A DNA stretch of 64,000 nt from Phenylobacterium sp. SCN 70-31 (GCF_001724605.1 NZ_MEEX01000021.1:18501-82500); one strand, 5' to 3'; positions 9,517 through 20,698 are shown, counted from the first letter of the stretch. The notes: generated by a model not told the origin, from the sequence alone. A program made the numbers and translations.

Positions 9517-11787
9517 CTAGCCCGTAACCTGCGAGAAGTCCGCCACCTGCCCCATCGCGTCGCGCACCCTGGTCAGCAGGCGGAGGCGGTTCTCGCGTTC
9601 CTCCGCTACATCCGAATTCACTAACACCTTGTCGAAGAACGCATCGACAGGCGCACGCAGGCCCGAGAGCGCCCGCATGGCGCCGGCGAAGTCCTCGGCC
9701 TCGAGCGCCGCATCCAGCGCGCCGTCCAGGTCGGACACGGCGGCGATCAGCGCCGTCTCCTCGGGCGCGGACGACCCCATCCGCACCGGCGCGCCGGCCG
9801 GCAGCGCCCCCTTCTTCTCCTCGGCCTTGAGGATGTTCACCGCGCGCTTGTAGCCCGCGAGCAGGTTCGCCCCGTCATCGGTCTTGAGGAACGCATCCAG
9901 GGCGTTCACCCGCGCGACCACCCGCACCAGATCGTCGTCGCCCAGGGCGAAGACCGCGGCCACCAGGTCATGCCGCTGGCCCCGTTCGCGCAGCCAGACC
10001 TCCAGGCGGTCGGCGAAGAAGGCGACGATCTCGGCCGACACCTCTTCGTAGGGCCTGAACTCGAACAGCAGATCGCCGGAGGGCTTCTCGCGCTCCAGAC
10101 GGTCGAAGACGAGATCCACCTCCCGGTCCATCGCCACCACGTGTGGCCGACCGTCCAGAAGCGCCTCGTCGAACTCGCGCAGATAGGTATCGAACTCGCG
10201 GCTCTTGGCGCGGCCGGCGGCGCCCAGGTGGGCCACCAGCTTCGGCGTCGAAACCCAGAGCGCCCGGCCCGGATCGACGTAGCAGCGCAGGGCCCTGTAC
10301 CAGTCGGCCACCGCCGTCCGCAGCGGGATGCGCAGTTCGGAGTTCAGCACGATCCGGATCACGCCCAGGGCCGCTCGCCGCAGAGCGAAGGGATCGCGCG
10401 AACCGGTCGGCTTTTCCCCGATCGCGAAGAACGCGGTCAGCGTGTCCAGCTTGTCGGCCAGGGAGACGGCCATGGTGACGGGCCGGTCCGGGACCTCGTC
10501 GTTCGCGCCGGCGGGCTTGTAGTGGTCGCGGATCGCCTCGGCGACCAGCGGCGAAAGCCCTTCGGCCGCCGCGTAGTAGCCGCCCATGACGCCCTGAAGC
10601 TCGGGGAACTCGCCCACCACCCCGCTGACGAGATCGGCCTTGGCCAGCCGCGCGGCCTGCACCGCCTTGGCCTGATCGGCGCCGACGCGCGACGCCAGCG
10701 CCCCGGCCATCATCTCCAGCCGCTCGACGCGCTCGTACATGGCGCCCAGCTTGGCGTGGAAGGTGACGCCGCGCAGCTTCTCCAGCCGGTCCTCGAGACG
10801 AACCTTCCGGTCCTCGCTCCAGAAGAACCGCGCGTCCGACAGTCGCGCTGACAACACCTTGGCGTTGCCCTTGGCGATCGTCGCCCCGCCGTCGGTGGCG
10901 TCGATGTTGGCCACGGTGATGAAGTGGGGCGCGAGCTTGCCCGTCCGCGGGTCGCGCACGGCGAAGTAGCGCTGGTGAACCCGCATGGAGGTGCGGATCA
11001 CCTCGGGCGGCAGGTCCAGGAACGCCGGGTCCATGTCGCCCAGCACCGGGACCGGCCATTCCACCAGCCCCGATACCTCGTCCAGCAGGCCGGCGTCCTC
11101 GACCAGTTCCAGGTTCCGCGCGAAGCACAGGGTCTTGGCCGCGTCCAGGATGCGCGCCTTGCGCTCCTCCGGGTCGAGCACGACGAAACGCTTCTCCAGC
11201 TTCTCGGCGTATTCGTCGAAGGTCCGGGCCTTGAAGGCCTGGCCCGAGCCCATGAACCGGTGGCCGACCGTGGTGTCTCCGCTGGGGATTCCGTCGATCT
11301 GGAACGGCACGACCTCGCCGTCGAAGACGCACAGGATCCGCCGCAGCGGCCGCACCCAGCGCAGCTTGCTGACGCCCGAGACCATCGACTTCGGCCACGG
11401 GAAATCCCGGACGACCGCCTCGACCATCTCGGCCACGATCTGCGGCGTCGGACGCCCGTGGCGATGCAGGGTGGCGAACCAGACGCCGTCCTTCTCGACC
11501 AGGTCGGACTTCTGGAGGCTGTTCTTGCGGAGGAAGCCCTCCAGCGCCTGGTCCGGGGCGCTGGTGCGCGGGCCCTTGATCTCCTCGTGACGGTCCTTCT
11601 GCGCCTCGGGCAGGCCCTCGGCCACCAAGGTCAGGCGGCGGGAGCCGGCAAAGGTCTTGAGCGCCTCGGGCAGCAGACCCTCGGCCAGCAGGCGCTCGCG
11701 CACCATGCGCTCCAGATCGCGCGCGGCCTGCGCCTGCATGCGCGCGGGAATCTCTTCCGAGAGGAGTTCGAGCAAAAGCTGGGGCAT
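9517..11787 (-). CDS. glyS: Glycyl-tRNA synthetase beta subunit
   Basis: MPQLLLELLSEEIPARMQAQAARDL start, full-length 756 aa, next to glyQ. Confidence 0.95.
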   Translation of the reverse strand: MPQLLLELLSEEIPARMQAQAARDLERMVRERLLAEGLLPEALKTFAGSRRLTLVAEGLPEAQKDRHEEIKGPRTSAPDQALEGFLRKNSLQKSDLVEKDGVWFATLHRHGRPTPQIVAEMVEAVVRDFPWPKSMVSGVSKLRWVRPLRRILCVFDGEVVPFQIDGIPSGDTTVGHRFMGSGQAFKARTFDEYAEKLEKRFVVLDPEERKARILDAAKTLCFARNLELVEDAGLLDEVSGLVEWPVPVLGDMDPAFLDLPPEVIRTSMRVHQRYFAVRDPRTGKLAPHFITVANIDATDGGATIAKGNAKVLSARLSDARFFWSEDRKVRLEDRLEKLRGVTFHAKLGAMYERVERLEMMAGALASRVGADQAKAVQAARLAKADLVSGVVGEFPELQGVMGGYYAAAEGLSPLVAEAIRDHYKPAGANDEVPDRPVTMAVSLADKLDTLTAFFAIGEKPTGSRDPFALRRAALGVIRIVLNSELRIPLRTAVADWYRALRCYVDPGRALWVSTPKLVAHLGAAGRAKSREFDTYLREFDEALLDGRPHVVAMDREVDLVFDRLEREKPSGDLLFEFRPYEEVSAEIVAFFADRLEVWLRERGQRHDLVAAVFALGDDDLVRVVARVNALDAFLKTDDGANLLAGYKRAVNILKAEEKKGALPAGAPVRMGSSAPEETALIAAVSDLDGALDAALEAEDFAGAMRALSGLRAPVDAFFDKVLVNSDVAEERENRLRLLTRVRDAMGQVADFSQVTG

Positions 11788-11797
11788 GACGATCTAG

Positions 11798-11926
11798 CTC
11801 CTCCCCCGCATGCGGGGAAGGTGGCGGCGGAGCCGACGGAGGGGGCGCTGCGGCGCACAAGGCGGAAGGGCCAACGCCCCCTCCACCACTTCGTGGTCCC
11901 CCTCGCCCGCTCGCACGGGGGAGGAC
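11798..11926. repeat. Palindromic intergenic dispersed-repeat-like element between glyQ and glyS
   Basis: Ends TCCTCCCCCG / CGGGGGAGGA are inverted; internal GGAGGGGGCG...CGCCCCCTCC and CCACttcGTGG stems. Confidence 0.65.
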
Positions 11927-11948
11927 CTGAATGTCGTCGTCGCAGCCA

Positions 11949-12833
11949 TCACGCGTTCCCGCCCTGGCTCTCGACCCAGGCTTCCGCGCACATTTTGCAG
12001 AGGTCGCGGATGCGGCCGATGTAGCTCTGGCGCTCGGCCACGGCGATGGCGCCGCGGGCGTCCATGATATTGAACAGGTGGCTGGCCTTCAGGACGTGGT
12101 CGTAGGCGGGCAGCGCCAGCGGCTGAGCCTGGCGGCCCCGCTGGGCGAGGATGCGAGGCACCTCGCGCTCCATGTCCTCGAACTGGCGCTTGCAGGTGGC
12201 GACGTCGGCCGCCTCCAGTTCGAACGCCGAGAACTGCTGCTCGTTGGCCAGGTAGATGTCGCCGTAGGTGAACTCGTCGTTGAAGGCGAGATCGTACACG
12301 TTCTCCTTGTCCTGAAGGTACAGGGAGAGCCGTTCGAGACCGATGGTGAGTTCGCCCGCGACCGGAAACACATCCAGGCCGCCCACCTGCTGGAAGTAGG
12401 TGTACTGGGTGATCTCCATGCCGTCGCACCAGACCTCCCAGCCCAGGCCCCAGGCGCCGACGGTGGGATTCTCCCAGTCGTCCTCGACGAAACGGATGTC
12501 GTGGACCCGGGGATCGATGCCGATGGCTTCGAGACAGCCCAGGTAGAGCTCCTGGAGATCCTCGGGATTCGGCTTCAGGATGACCTGATACTGGTGGTGC
12601 TGGTGCAGCCGGTTGGGATTTTCGCCATAGCGACCGTCGGCCGGCCGCCGGGACGGCTGAACGTAGGCCACCTTCCACGGCTTCGGGCCCAGGGTCCGCA
12701 GGACGGTCATGGGCGAGAGCGTGCCGGCCCCCACCTCGACGTCGTAGGGCTGCAGGATCGCGCAGCCCTGACGGCTCCAATAGTCGTGCAACTTCAGGAT
12801 CAGGCCCTGAAACGAAAGCGGCTTGTCGGGCAT
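11949..12833 (-). CDS. glyQ: Glycyl-tRNA synthetase alpha subunit
   Basis: [33 protein letters not shown] signature. Confidence 0.96.
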   Translation of the reverse strand: MPDKPLSFQGLILKLHDYWSRQGCAILQPYDVEVGAGTLSPMTVLRTLGPKPWKVAYVQPSRRPADGRYGENPNRLHQHHQYQVILKPNPEDLQELYLGCLEAIGIDPRVHDIRFVEDDWENPTVGAWGLGWEVWCDGMEITQYTYFQQVGGLDVFPVAGELTIGLERLSLYLQDKENVYDLAFNDEFTYGDIYLANEQQFSAFELEAADVATCKRQFEDMEREVPRILAQRGRQAQPLALPAYDHVLKASHLFNIMDARGAIAVAERQSYIGRIRDLCKMCAEAWVESQGGNA

Positions 12834-12881
12834 AGGGCCAGGGAGTCTTCGAGAGGGGCTTCGGCGTGAATTCGCAGGCGC

Positions 12882-12911
12882 AAAAGTCGGCGGACCATAG
12901 GGCCCGCCGAC
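12882..12911 (-). terminator. Terminator-like hairpin downstream of the 12953-13330 gene
   Basis: GTCGGCGG (12886-12893) / CCGCCGAC (12904-12911) stem with a minus-strand U-run. Confidence 0.45.
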
Positions 12912-12952
12912 CTTGGCTTCAACCCGTGTGAACGGCTCCTCGTTCGGGGCCG

Positions 12953-13330
12953 TCAGTTGCCCCGGGCGGCCGTCTTGCGTCCTGTCTGCGACAGGGGCTG
13001 GCCGTACTTGGCGCGGTTCTCGGCCGTATCCGGCACCGGACCGTTGGAGACGGTCGTGGTGGTGACCTGCGCCCCCTGGTCATAGGTGGTGGTCGAGGCG
13101 GACACCGGCGCGGTGACGTCGGTGTCGGTCGCCGCAGGCGCCGGCGTGTTCGCGGCGGGCGCATCCGGGGCCGGCGGATTCACCGAGGTGTCGGCCGCCG
13201 TCGTGCGATCGGGGCCGGCCTGGGGCGGCGAGTGAGTCTGGGTCTGGACCTGGGCCGGGACCTGGGCCTGGGCGGCGCCGGCCACGAGGGCGGCCCCAGC
13301 CGCAGCGGTCAGCAGATGCGAGAGCTTCAT
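12953..13330 (-). CDS. Secreted Ala/Thr/Pro-rich hypothetical protein
   Basis: Signal peptide [23 protein letters not shown] followed by low complexity. Confidence 0.55.
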   Translation of the reverse strand: MKLSHLLTAAAGAALVAGAAQAQVPAQVQTQTHSPPQAGPDRTTAADTSVNPPAPDAPAANTPAPAATDTDVTAPVSASTTTYDQGAQVTTTTVSNGPVPDTAENRAKYGQPLSQTGRKTAARGN

Positions 13331-13444
13331 GATCAGAACTCCTGGTTGCGCGGGATGTGCGCCCCCGTCCCGAGTGTGCTCACGCTGTACGGTCCTGGCC
13401 CGGTTTGGTTCCCGCCCCGGGCCAGAAAGCCGCCGCTCCGAAGC

Positions 13445-13999
13445 TCAGCTCGCGGGGGCGGCCGGCGCCTCGGCGTCGCCCTCGCCGGCGACGAGGACAC
13501 GATCCACCACATGCAGCAGGCCGCTGCCGGTGTGGAGGTCGGCCTGGACGATGGTCGCGCCGTCCACCTTCAGCTTGCCGCCCTCGTCGCTGCCGTCGAG
13601 GAGGATGGTGTCGCCGGCGCCCGAAGGAATCGGCCCCTTCGCGCCTTTGATCTTCGACGAGTCGATCGGCGCGTTGACGACGTGGTGCAGCACGAACCGC
13701 TGCATCGCGGCCTTGTCCGACTTGAGCTGAGCCAGCTTGTCGGCCGGCATGGCGGCGAAGGCGGAGTCCGTCGGGGCGAACACCGTAAGGTTCTTGTTGG
13801 TCTTCAGCAGGCCGGTGAGATTGGTGGCGTCGATCCCACCCACGAAGGTGTTGAAACGGCCCGAAAGCTTCAGCGTGTCCACAAGATCGCCTTGGACGGC
13901 GATGGGACCGGCGGCGGGGGCGGCGTCCTGGGCCTGGGCGACCAGCGGGGCGGCTGAAAGGGCGGCCACAGCGGCGGCGGCAAGCAGGAAACGGGTCAT
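13445..13999 (-). CDS. Fasciclin (FAS1) domain secreted protein
   Basis: NLTVFAPTDSAFAAMP and LHHVVNAPI...HVVDRVLV FAS1 motifs with a signal peptide. Confidence 0.88.
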   Translation of the reverse strand: MTRFLLAAAAVAALSAAPLVAQAQDAAPAAGPIAVQGDLVDTLKLSGRFNTFVGGIDATNLTGLLKTNKNLTVFAPTDSAFAAMPADKLAQLKSDKAAMQRFVLHHVVNAPIDSSKIKGAKGPIPSGAGDTILLDGSDEGGKLKVDGATIVQADLHTGSGLLHVVDRVLVAGEGDAEAPAAPAS

Positions 14000-14286
14000 C
14001 GTCGTTCGGTATCCTTGTGTTGTCGGGCCGCGAGCTTTCGCGCCCCGGTGACTACGCAGACAAATCCAGGCGGTTCCCGCCCGGAGGCGCGGGACACTAG
14101 GCTTGGAAGGCGCCGGATTTACGACGCCTCAGGTCGGCGTCAAGAACCGCGACGCCCCTCCGGACACCCCTTTTTGCCTGATTTGAAGGCGCCACCCTCC
14201 TCGTTCGCCCTCAAATTGAGCGGCCGCCGCCTTCTTGACCATACGGGTCGCCCCGGCGGGCCGCCCCTCCCCCAACCCCGACATAG

Positions 14287-14721
<435 letters not shown>

Positions 14722-14741
14722 GGCATCGGGACAAGGGGATT

Positions 14742-16151
14742 ATGAACATGAAAGTCTTTGGAATTCAGCGGCTGACGGGGATCCTCCTCGCGGCCGCGAT
14801 GCTGGGGGCGCCGCTAGCGTCGCCGGTGCTGGCCCAGGAGGCGGCCCCGCCGGCGGTAGAGGCGACGGTGGCCGAAACTACCGTTGTGGAAACCGCGCCC
14901 GAGGCCGCGCCCGCCGCAGCCGCTCCGGCCGAGGAAGAACCGACCCTGGACACCGGGGACACCTCCTGGCTGCTCACCTCCACGGCGCTCGTGCTCGCCA
15001 TGACCATCCCGGGCCTGGCGCTGTTCTACGGCGGCATGGTGCGCGGCAAGAACGTCATCTCGACGGTGGCCCAGTGCTTCGCCATCACGGCCGTCATCAG
15101 CGTCGTCTGGATGGTCGCCGGCTACTCGCTGGCCTTCAGCGAGAACAGCTCCGCGGCGCTCAATCCGTACGTGGGCGGCCTCAGCGCCTTCCTGCTGAAC
15201 GGCATCTCCATGGACGACCTGTCGGGCACCATCCCGCAGTATCTGTTCGTGGTCTTCCAGATGACCTTCGCGGTGATCACGCCCGCCCTGATCGTAGGCG
15301 CCTTCGCCGAGCGGATGAAATTCTCGGCCATCCTGCTCTTCATGGTCCTGTGGTCGCTGATCGTCTACTCGCCGGTCTGCCACTGGGTCTGGGGTGGCGG
15401 CTTCCTGAGCGAAATGGGCGTCCTCGACTTCGCCGGCGGCACGGTGGTTCACATCAACGCCGGTATCGCGGGCCTCGTCTGCGCCCTGGTCCTGGGCAAG
15501 CGCAAGGGCTTCGGCGCCGAGAACATGGCGCCGCACAACCTGGTGCTGACCATGATCGGCGCCAGCCTGCTGTGGGTGGGCTGGTTCGGCTTCAACGCCG
15601 GCTCGGCCGTGGGCGCCAACGGCCTGGCGGCCGTGGCCATGCTGAACACCCAGGTGGCCACCGCGGGTGCGACCGTCGCCTGGATGATCATCGAATGGGT
15701 CGAGCGTAAGAAGCCCGGCATGCTGGGCCTCGCGTCCGGCGCCGTGGCCGGCCTGGTCGCGATTACGCCGGCCGCCGGCTTCGTGACGCCGCAAGGCGCG
15801 CTGATCATCGGCCTCGTCGGCGGCGGCGCCGCCTATGCCGGCGCGGTGTGGCTGAAGAAGGCGCTCAAGTACGACGACAGCCTGGACGTCTTCGGGGTCC
15901 ACGGCATCGCCGGCATCGCGGGCGCTCTGCTGACCGGCGTGCTCGCCAGCTCGGCCGTCGCCGGCGAAGCCGCCGAGGGTGCGAGCATCGTGACCCAGTT
16001 CGTGGGCATCCTGGGCACGATCGTCTGGTGTGCGATCGCCACCTTCGCGATCCTGATGATCTGCAAGTTCACGGTCGGCCTGCGGGTCAGCGAGGACGAA
16101 GAGGTCGAAGGCCTCGATCTCTCGCAACACGGCGAGTCCCTGCACCACTAA
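14742..16151 (+). CDS. amtB: Ammonium transporter
   Basis: ALFYGGMVRGKN, multiple TMs, VFGVHGIAGIAGAL. Confidence 0.95.
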   Translation: MNMKVFGIQRLTGILLAAAMLGAPLASPVLAQEAAPPAVEATVAETTVVETAPEAAPAAAAPAEEEPTLDTGDTSWLLTSTALVLAMTIPGLALFYGGMVRGKNVISTVAQCFAITAVISVVWMVAGYSLAFSENSSAALNPYVGGLSAFLLNGISMDDLSGTIPQYLFVVFQMTFAVITPALIVGAFAERMKFSAILLFMVLWSLIVYSPVCHWVWGGGFLSEMGVLDFAGGTVVHINAGIAGLVCALVLGKRKGFGAENMAPHNLVLTMIGASLLWVGWFGFNAGSAVGANGLAAVAMLNTQVATAGATVAWMIIEWVERKKPGMLGLASGAVAGLVAITPAAGFVTPQGALIIGLVGGGAAYAGAVWLKKALKYDDSLDVFGVHGIAGIAGALLTGVLASSAVAGEAAEGASIVTQFVGILGTIVWCAIATFAILMICKFTVGLRVSEDEEVEGLDLSQHGESLHH

Positions 16152-16211
16152 GGGCTCGGGGGAGAGGGCGTCCGGTCCGGCCTGGTCAGGACGGACGCCA
16201 TCTGGGTGGAG

Positions 16212-16239
16212 ACGGGGGTCCTTCGGGGCCCCCGTTTTC
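16212..16239. terminator. Bidirectional terminator between amtB and ispE
   Basis: ACGGGGGTCC-TTCG-GGGCCCCCGT stem with UUCG tetraloop then TTTC. Confidence 0.75.
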
Positions 16240-16278
16240 TTTGGCCGATCGTCGGACCCGCGCGTCGGGCCGCGAGCC

Positions 16279-17154
16279 TCAGTCCCAGGGACCGCCGAGG
16301 CGGCAGCGACGGACCCACCAGCGGGGCGCCAGGGCCTCGATCCGCCCGGCCAGGGTCCCGGCCTCGATGTCGTCGGCGCAGAGCGCGAAACAGGTCCCGC
16401 CAGACCCCGACACCCGGGCCAGCAGCGTCTCGGGCTCCGCGCGCAGCATGTCCAGGACCGTTCCGACCTCGGGGGCGACGTCGATGGCCGCCGCCTCCAG
16501 GTCGTTGCGTTGCAGGGCGAGCCAGGCCGCCATCTCCTGCGGCGACTCGAAGGCGTCGGGCATGGACGGCGGCGCCACGGCGCCGAAGTCGCCACGGGCG
16601 TCCAGGCGTCGATAGACGGCGGGGGTCGAGACGGGAATCCCCGGATTGACCAGCACCGCGTCGAGGGCCGGAAATCCCGGCGCGGGCGACAACCGGTCTC
16701 CGCGCCCTTCGGCCACGACCGGACGCGCCCAGAGGCAGGCCGGTCCGTCGGACCCGATGCGCGCGGCCACCCGTTCCAGCCGCGCATCGTCGATCTGAGG
16801 GGCGAACACATCCCGGATCAGGCGCAGCACGGCCGCAGCGTCACTGGATCCGCCGCCCAGGCCGCTGGCCACAGGCAGCGCCTTCTCCAGCGACATGGCC
16901 AGTTCGGCCATCGGCCGGCCCAGCTCCTCCACGAAGGCCCGGACCGCCGTCCAGATCAGATTGTCCCGCTCGGGCCCCAGCGCGCGCGCGAACGGGCCGG
17001 ACACCATCAGGCTCCCCTCTCCCAGCTCGATCGCCACCTGGTCGCCCACGTCGGCGAACGCCATCAGGCTGCTCAGGGGATGGAAGCCGTCCGCGCCCGG
17101 AGGGCCGACGTGGAGGAACAGGTTGACCTTGGCGGGCGCCAGCCGCGCGGGCAC
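16279..17154 (-). CDS. ispE: 4-diphosphocytidyl-2-C-methyl-D-erythritol kinase
   Basis: APAKVNLFLHVGPPGADGFHPLSSLM and PVASGLGGGSSDAAAVLR GHMP motif. Confidence 0.93.
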   Translation of the reverse strand: MPARLAPAKVNLFLHVGPPGADGFHPLSSLMAFADVGDQVAIELGEGSLMVSGPFARALGPERDNLIWTAVRAFVEELGRPMAELAMSLEKALPVASGLGGGSSDAAAVLRLIRDVFAPQIDDARLERVAARIGSDGPACLWARPVVAEGRGDRLSPAPGFPALDAVLVNPGIPVSTPAVYRRLDARGDFGAVAPPSMPDAFESPQEMAAWLALQRNDLEAAAIDVAPEVGTVLDMLRAEPETLLARVSGSGGTCFALCADDIEAGTLAGRIEALAPRWWVRRCRLGGPWD

Positions 17155-17155
17155 C

Positions 17156-18838
17156 TCAGGGTCCCGCGACGCGCGGCGTGGGCCCCAGGCCGGACTCGAG
17201 TTTGCGCTCGGAGTCGGCGCGGATCTTGTCGTCCGGATCCAGCGTCAGCACCCGTCGCCACTGGAACACCGCTTCGTCCTTGCGGCCCACCATCCAGTAG
17301 GCGTCGCCGAGGTGGCTGTTGATCTCGGGATCGCCCGCCTCGAGTTCGACCGCCTGTTCCAGCAGTTCGATGGCCTTGGGATAATCGCCCAGGCGATAGT
17401 GCGCCCAGCCCAGGCTGTCGATCATGGCGCCCGACCGGGGGTTGGCGGCCACCGCCTTCTCGACCATCGCCAGGGCCTCCTTGAGCCGCTCGCCACGGTC
17501 GATCAGTCCATAGCCCAGGTAGTTCAGCAGCTCGGGTTCGTCGGGGCGAAGGCTGAGGGCCTTCGACAGGTCGGCCTCGGCCTGAGGCCAGCGCCCCGCG
17601 CGCTCATGCGCCTGACCGCGCGCGTAATAGAGCTGCCAGTCCGGCGCCTTCGCCTCGGCGATGAGCGTGTCGAGCACGACGGCCGCCTCGTCGTTGCGGT
17701 CGTTGGCCCGCAGCAGGTCCGAGAGGGTGATGCGGCCTTCGAAGTCGCCGGTTTCGGCCGCGGCGCGCGCGAGCCTGAGCGCACCCTCCTTGTCGCCCGC
17801 GCTCTGATAGCTCCAGGCGAGCTTGGCCTGGGCCGCGGGAAACGCGGGACTGCCGGGCTTGGGCCGGCCATAGGCGGCGCGGGCCCCCTCCAGATCGCCG
17901 CGCGCCTGCAACAGGTCGCCCAGCATCAGCCAGGCGTCGTTTCGTTGCGGGTCCAGGCTCAGCGACAGGCGCAGATAGGCCAGCGCCGTCGCCTCCTGCC
18001 GGGCGCTGATCATGGTGGCCGCCGGGGCGAGCAACGCAAAGGCGGCGCCTTCCTTCAGCGTCGGCGCCGCCGGCGCCCGGCCGCCGCTGGCCCGGGCCTT
18101 GGCCGCCCTGGCCGCCTGACTGGAGGGATTGCGTCGGAGCGCCCCGTCGTAGAGCGCCAGCGCGTCGGCCTTGCGGCCCCGCCGCTCCAGGAAGCCGCCA
18201 TAAGCCAGGACCGCCAGCTCGTTGGGATTCTCCCCGGCGGTTACGGCCTTGAAGTTCGTCTCGGCCTCGTCGAAGCGACGGGCGCGCTCGAACAGGTGCG
18301 CCTGGCCGATCTGCCCGAAGTAGTCCACCGCCCCGTCGCCGCGAAGCTGGGGTCGCACCACCGTTCCCTCGGTGTCGCCGGCCGCCGCGGCGACCCAGGG
18401 CGCCAGCAGGGCCGCGGCGGCCCGGTGCGGGAAGCCGATGGGGTCGCCGCCCAGTTCGGCCTGGGCGGCCTTGCCCTTGCCATCGCCCAGGAGCGCGACG
18501 GCGCGCACCAACCGTCCCATCCGCTTCGACGGCTCTGAGGCGGTGGGTCCGGTCGGCGCCAGCGTCGCAGCCTTGGCGACCTGCCCGGCCATCAGCGCGG
18601 CGGTGAAGGCCTGTTCGGACACGGCCGGATCGTCGCCGCCGTGCGCGCGGGCGTACTCCAGGAAACGGGCGGCGTCAGCGTTCCGGCCCGCGTTCAGGGC
18701 GGCGTTGCCCGCCAGGAAGAGGCCGTAGGCGCTGTCCGCCGCAGGCGGACCGGCCGGCTCGATCCCGGTAGACGATGTGGTGGCGCACCCCGCCAGGAGG
18801 GCGGCGGGCGCGGCGAGGGCGAATAGGAAGCGACGCAT
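17156..18838 (-). CDS. Tetratricopeptide-repeat lipoprotein
   Basis: MRRFLFALAAPAALLAGCATT lipobox, multiple TPRs; the longer ORF extends past the real start. Confidence 0.85.
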   Translation of the reverse strand: MRRFLFALAAPAALLAGCATTSSTGIEPAGPPAADSAYGLFLAGNAALNAGRNADAARFLEYARAHGGDDPAVSEQAFTAALMAGQVAKAATLAPTGPTASEPSKRMGRLVRAVALLGDGKGKAAQAELGGDPIGFPHRAAAALLAPWVAAAAGDTEGTVVRPQLRGDGAVDYFGQIGQAHLFERARRFDEAETNFKAVTAGENPNELAVLAYGGFLERRGRKADALALYDGALRRNPSSQAARAAKARASGGRAPAAPTLKEGAAFALLAPAATMISARQEATALAYLRLSLSLDPQRNDAWLMLGDLLQARGDLEGARAAYGRPKPGSPAFPAAQAKLAWSYQSAGDKEGALRLARAAAETGDFEGRITLSDLLRANDRNDEAAVVLDTLIAEAKAPDWQLYYARGQAHERAGRWPQAEADLSKALSLRPDEPELLNYLGYGLIDRGERLKEALAMVEKAVAANPRSGAMIDSLGWAHYRLGDYPKAIELLEQAVELEAGDPEINSHLGDAYWMVGRKDEAVFQWRRVLTLDPDDKIRADSERKLESGLGPTPRVAGP

Positions 18839-18906
18839 GGCCCGACTCTGGGCGTCCGCGGCGTCGGCCGCAAGCGCCCAGTCGCCACACGCGAACCGGC
18901 CGTGGC

Positions 18907-20604
18907 CTACATGTTCGGATAGTTCGGCCCGTCCCCGCCCTGCGGCGTCGTCCAGTCGATGTTCTGCGACGGGTCCTTGATGTCGCAGGTCTTGCAGTGG
19001 ACGCAGTTCTGGAAGTTGATCTGGAACTTCGGATTCTGGCCCGCGTCGTCGTACAGCACCTCGTAGACGCCGGCGGGGCAGTAGAGCCGCGCCGGCTCGC
19101 CGAACTTCGGCAGGTTCACGTCGATCGGGATCGACGGGTCGCGCAGATGCAGGTGCGCCGGCTGGTTCTCGTCGTGGTTGGTCGACGACAGGAACACGCT
19201 GGACAGCTTGTCGAAGCTCAGCACGCCGTCGGGCTTGGGATAGACGATCGGCTTGTAGTCCGAGGCCTTGCCGGTGGATTCGGCGTCGCCCTTGGTGTGC
19301 TTCATCGTCCCGAAGATCGAGAAGCCGCCCAGCAGGTGGGTCGACCACATGTCGAAGCCCGAGAACGCCGTGCCGAGCGCGGTGCCGAACTTCGACAGCA
19401 TCGGCTTGGCGTTGCGGACGATGTTCAGCTCCTTCTTCACCCAGGAGGCGTCGAAGGCCTGCTTGTATTCGACCAGCTCGTCGCCGGCGCGACCGGCGGC
19501 GATGGCCGCGGCGGCGGCCTCGGCGGCCATGATGCCGCTCTTGATGGCGTTGTGGCTGCCCTTGATGCGCGGCACGTTCACGAAGCCCGCGCTGTCGCCC
19601 AGCAGCACGCCGCCGGGGAAGTAGAGCTGCGGGACCGACTGGATGCCGCCCTCGCTGATGGCCCGCGCGCCGTAGGCGATGCGCTTGCCGCCTTCGAGAT
19701 ACTTGGCGACCTCGGGGTGGTGCTTCCAGCGCTGGAACTCGTCGAAGGGCGACAGCCAGGGGTTCTTGTAGTTCAGGTGCACGACGAAGCCGGTGGCCAC
19801 GTAGTTGTCCCCGAAGTGGTACATGAAGCTGCCGCCGCCGGTCTTGTCGTCGAGCGGCCAGCCCAGGGTGTGGATCGCCAGGCCGGGCTGGAACACCTCG
19901 TCCGGGACCTGCCACAGCTCCTTGATGCCGATGCCGTACTTCTCGGGGCTCGCGTCCCGGCACAGGCCGTACTTGGCCTTGAGCACCTTGGCGAGCGAGC
20001 CACGCACACCTTCGCCGATGAAGACGTACTTCCCGCGCAGCTCCATGCCGGGCTCGTAGTTGGGCCCCGGCTGGCCGTCCTTGCCGATCCCGAACTCGCC
20101 GACGACCACGCCGACCAGTTTGTCGCCCTCGAACACCGGCGCCGAAGCGGCCATGCCCGGATAGATCTCGACGCCCAGGCCTTCGGCCTGCTGGCCCAGC
20201 CAACGGCAGACGTTGCCCAGGCTGGCGATGTAGTTGCCGTGGTTGTTCATGAAGGGGGGCATCGCCCAGACCGGCAGATCCAGGCTGCCCTGCGGCCCGA
20301 GGACCACGAACTTGTCCTTGGTCACCGGCGTCTCGAGCGGCGCGCCCAGCTCCTTCCAGTTCGGGAACAGCTCACTGATCCCCTTCGGGTCGATCACCGC
20401 GCCCGAGAGGATGTGCGCGCCCACCTCGGCGCCCTTCTCGACCACCGCCACCGTCAGGTCGGCCGAGAGCTGTTTCAGACGGATCGCGGCGGCCAGGCCC
20501 GACGGCCCGGCGCCCACGATGACGACGTCGTACTCCATGGCTTCGCGCTGGACGGCTTCGCTCATCGTGTTCCCCTCGGCGTCTTCCGGGCGAACGCGCG
20601 CCAC
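18907..20604 (-). CDS. Electron transfer flavoprotein-ubiquinone oxidoreductase
   Basis: DVVIVGAGPSGLAAAIRL FAD motif; C-terminal 4Fe-4S NCVHCKTCDIKDPSQNIDW; start may be 20565. Confidence 0.94.
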   Translation of the reverse strand: MARVRPEDAEGNTMSEAVQREAMEYDVVIVGAGPSGLAAAIRLKQLSADLTVAVVEKGAEVGAHILSGAVIDPKGISELFPNWKELGAPLETPVTKDKFVVLGPQGSLDLPVWAMPPFMNNHGNYIASLGNVCRWLGQQAEGLGVEIYPGMAASAPVFEGDKLVGVVVGEFGIGKDGQPGPNYEPGMELRGKYVFIGEGVRGSLAKVLKAKYGLCRDASPEKYGIGIKELWQVPDEVFQPGLAIHTLGWPLDDKTGGGSFMYHFGDNYVATGFVVHLNYKNPWLSPFDEFQRWKHHPEVAKYLEGGKRIAYGARAISEGGIQSVPQLYFPGGVLLGDSAGFVNVPRIKGSHNAIKSGIMAAEAAAAAIAAGRAGDELVEYKQAFDASWVKKELNIVRNAKPMLSKFGTALGTAFSGFDMWSTHLLGGFSIFGTMKHTKGDAESTGKASDYKPIVYPKPDGVLSFDKLSSVFLSSTNHDENQPAHLHLRDPSIPIDVNLPKFGEPARLYCPAGVYEVLYDDAGQNPKFQINFQNCVHCKTCDIKDPSQNIDWTTPQGGDGPNYPNM

Positions 20605-20698
20605 CCGGTCGTCTGGACTCCCCAGTATTCCGGGTCTTATCGGGAGGTCTCGCCGCGATGGTCAAGCGCGAACGCTTCGCGTCTGCGGCGCCGGCCGG

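Noticed and set aside
6672-9527. 951-aa + strand ORF
   Set aside because: Antisense to ppdK; composition (His/Arg/Leu/Gly rich, no motifs) is typical of high-GC shadow frames
17156-20203. 1015-aa ORF as a single protein
   Set aside because: Only the part from 18838 downwards (MRRFLFALAAPAALLAGCATT, TPRs) is credible; the upstream part is an alternative frame of the ETF-QO gene
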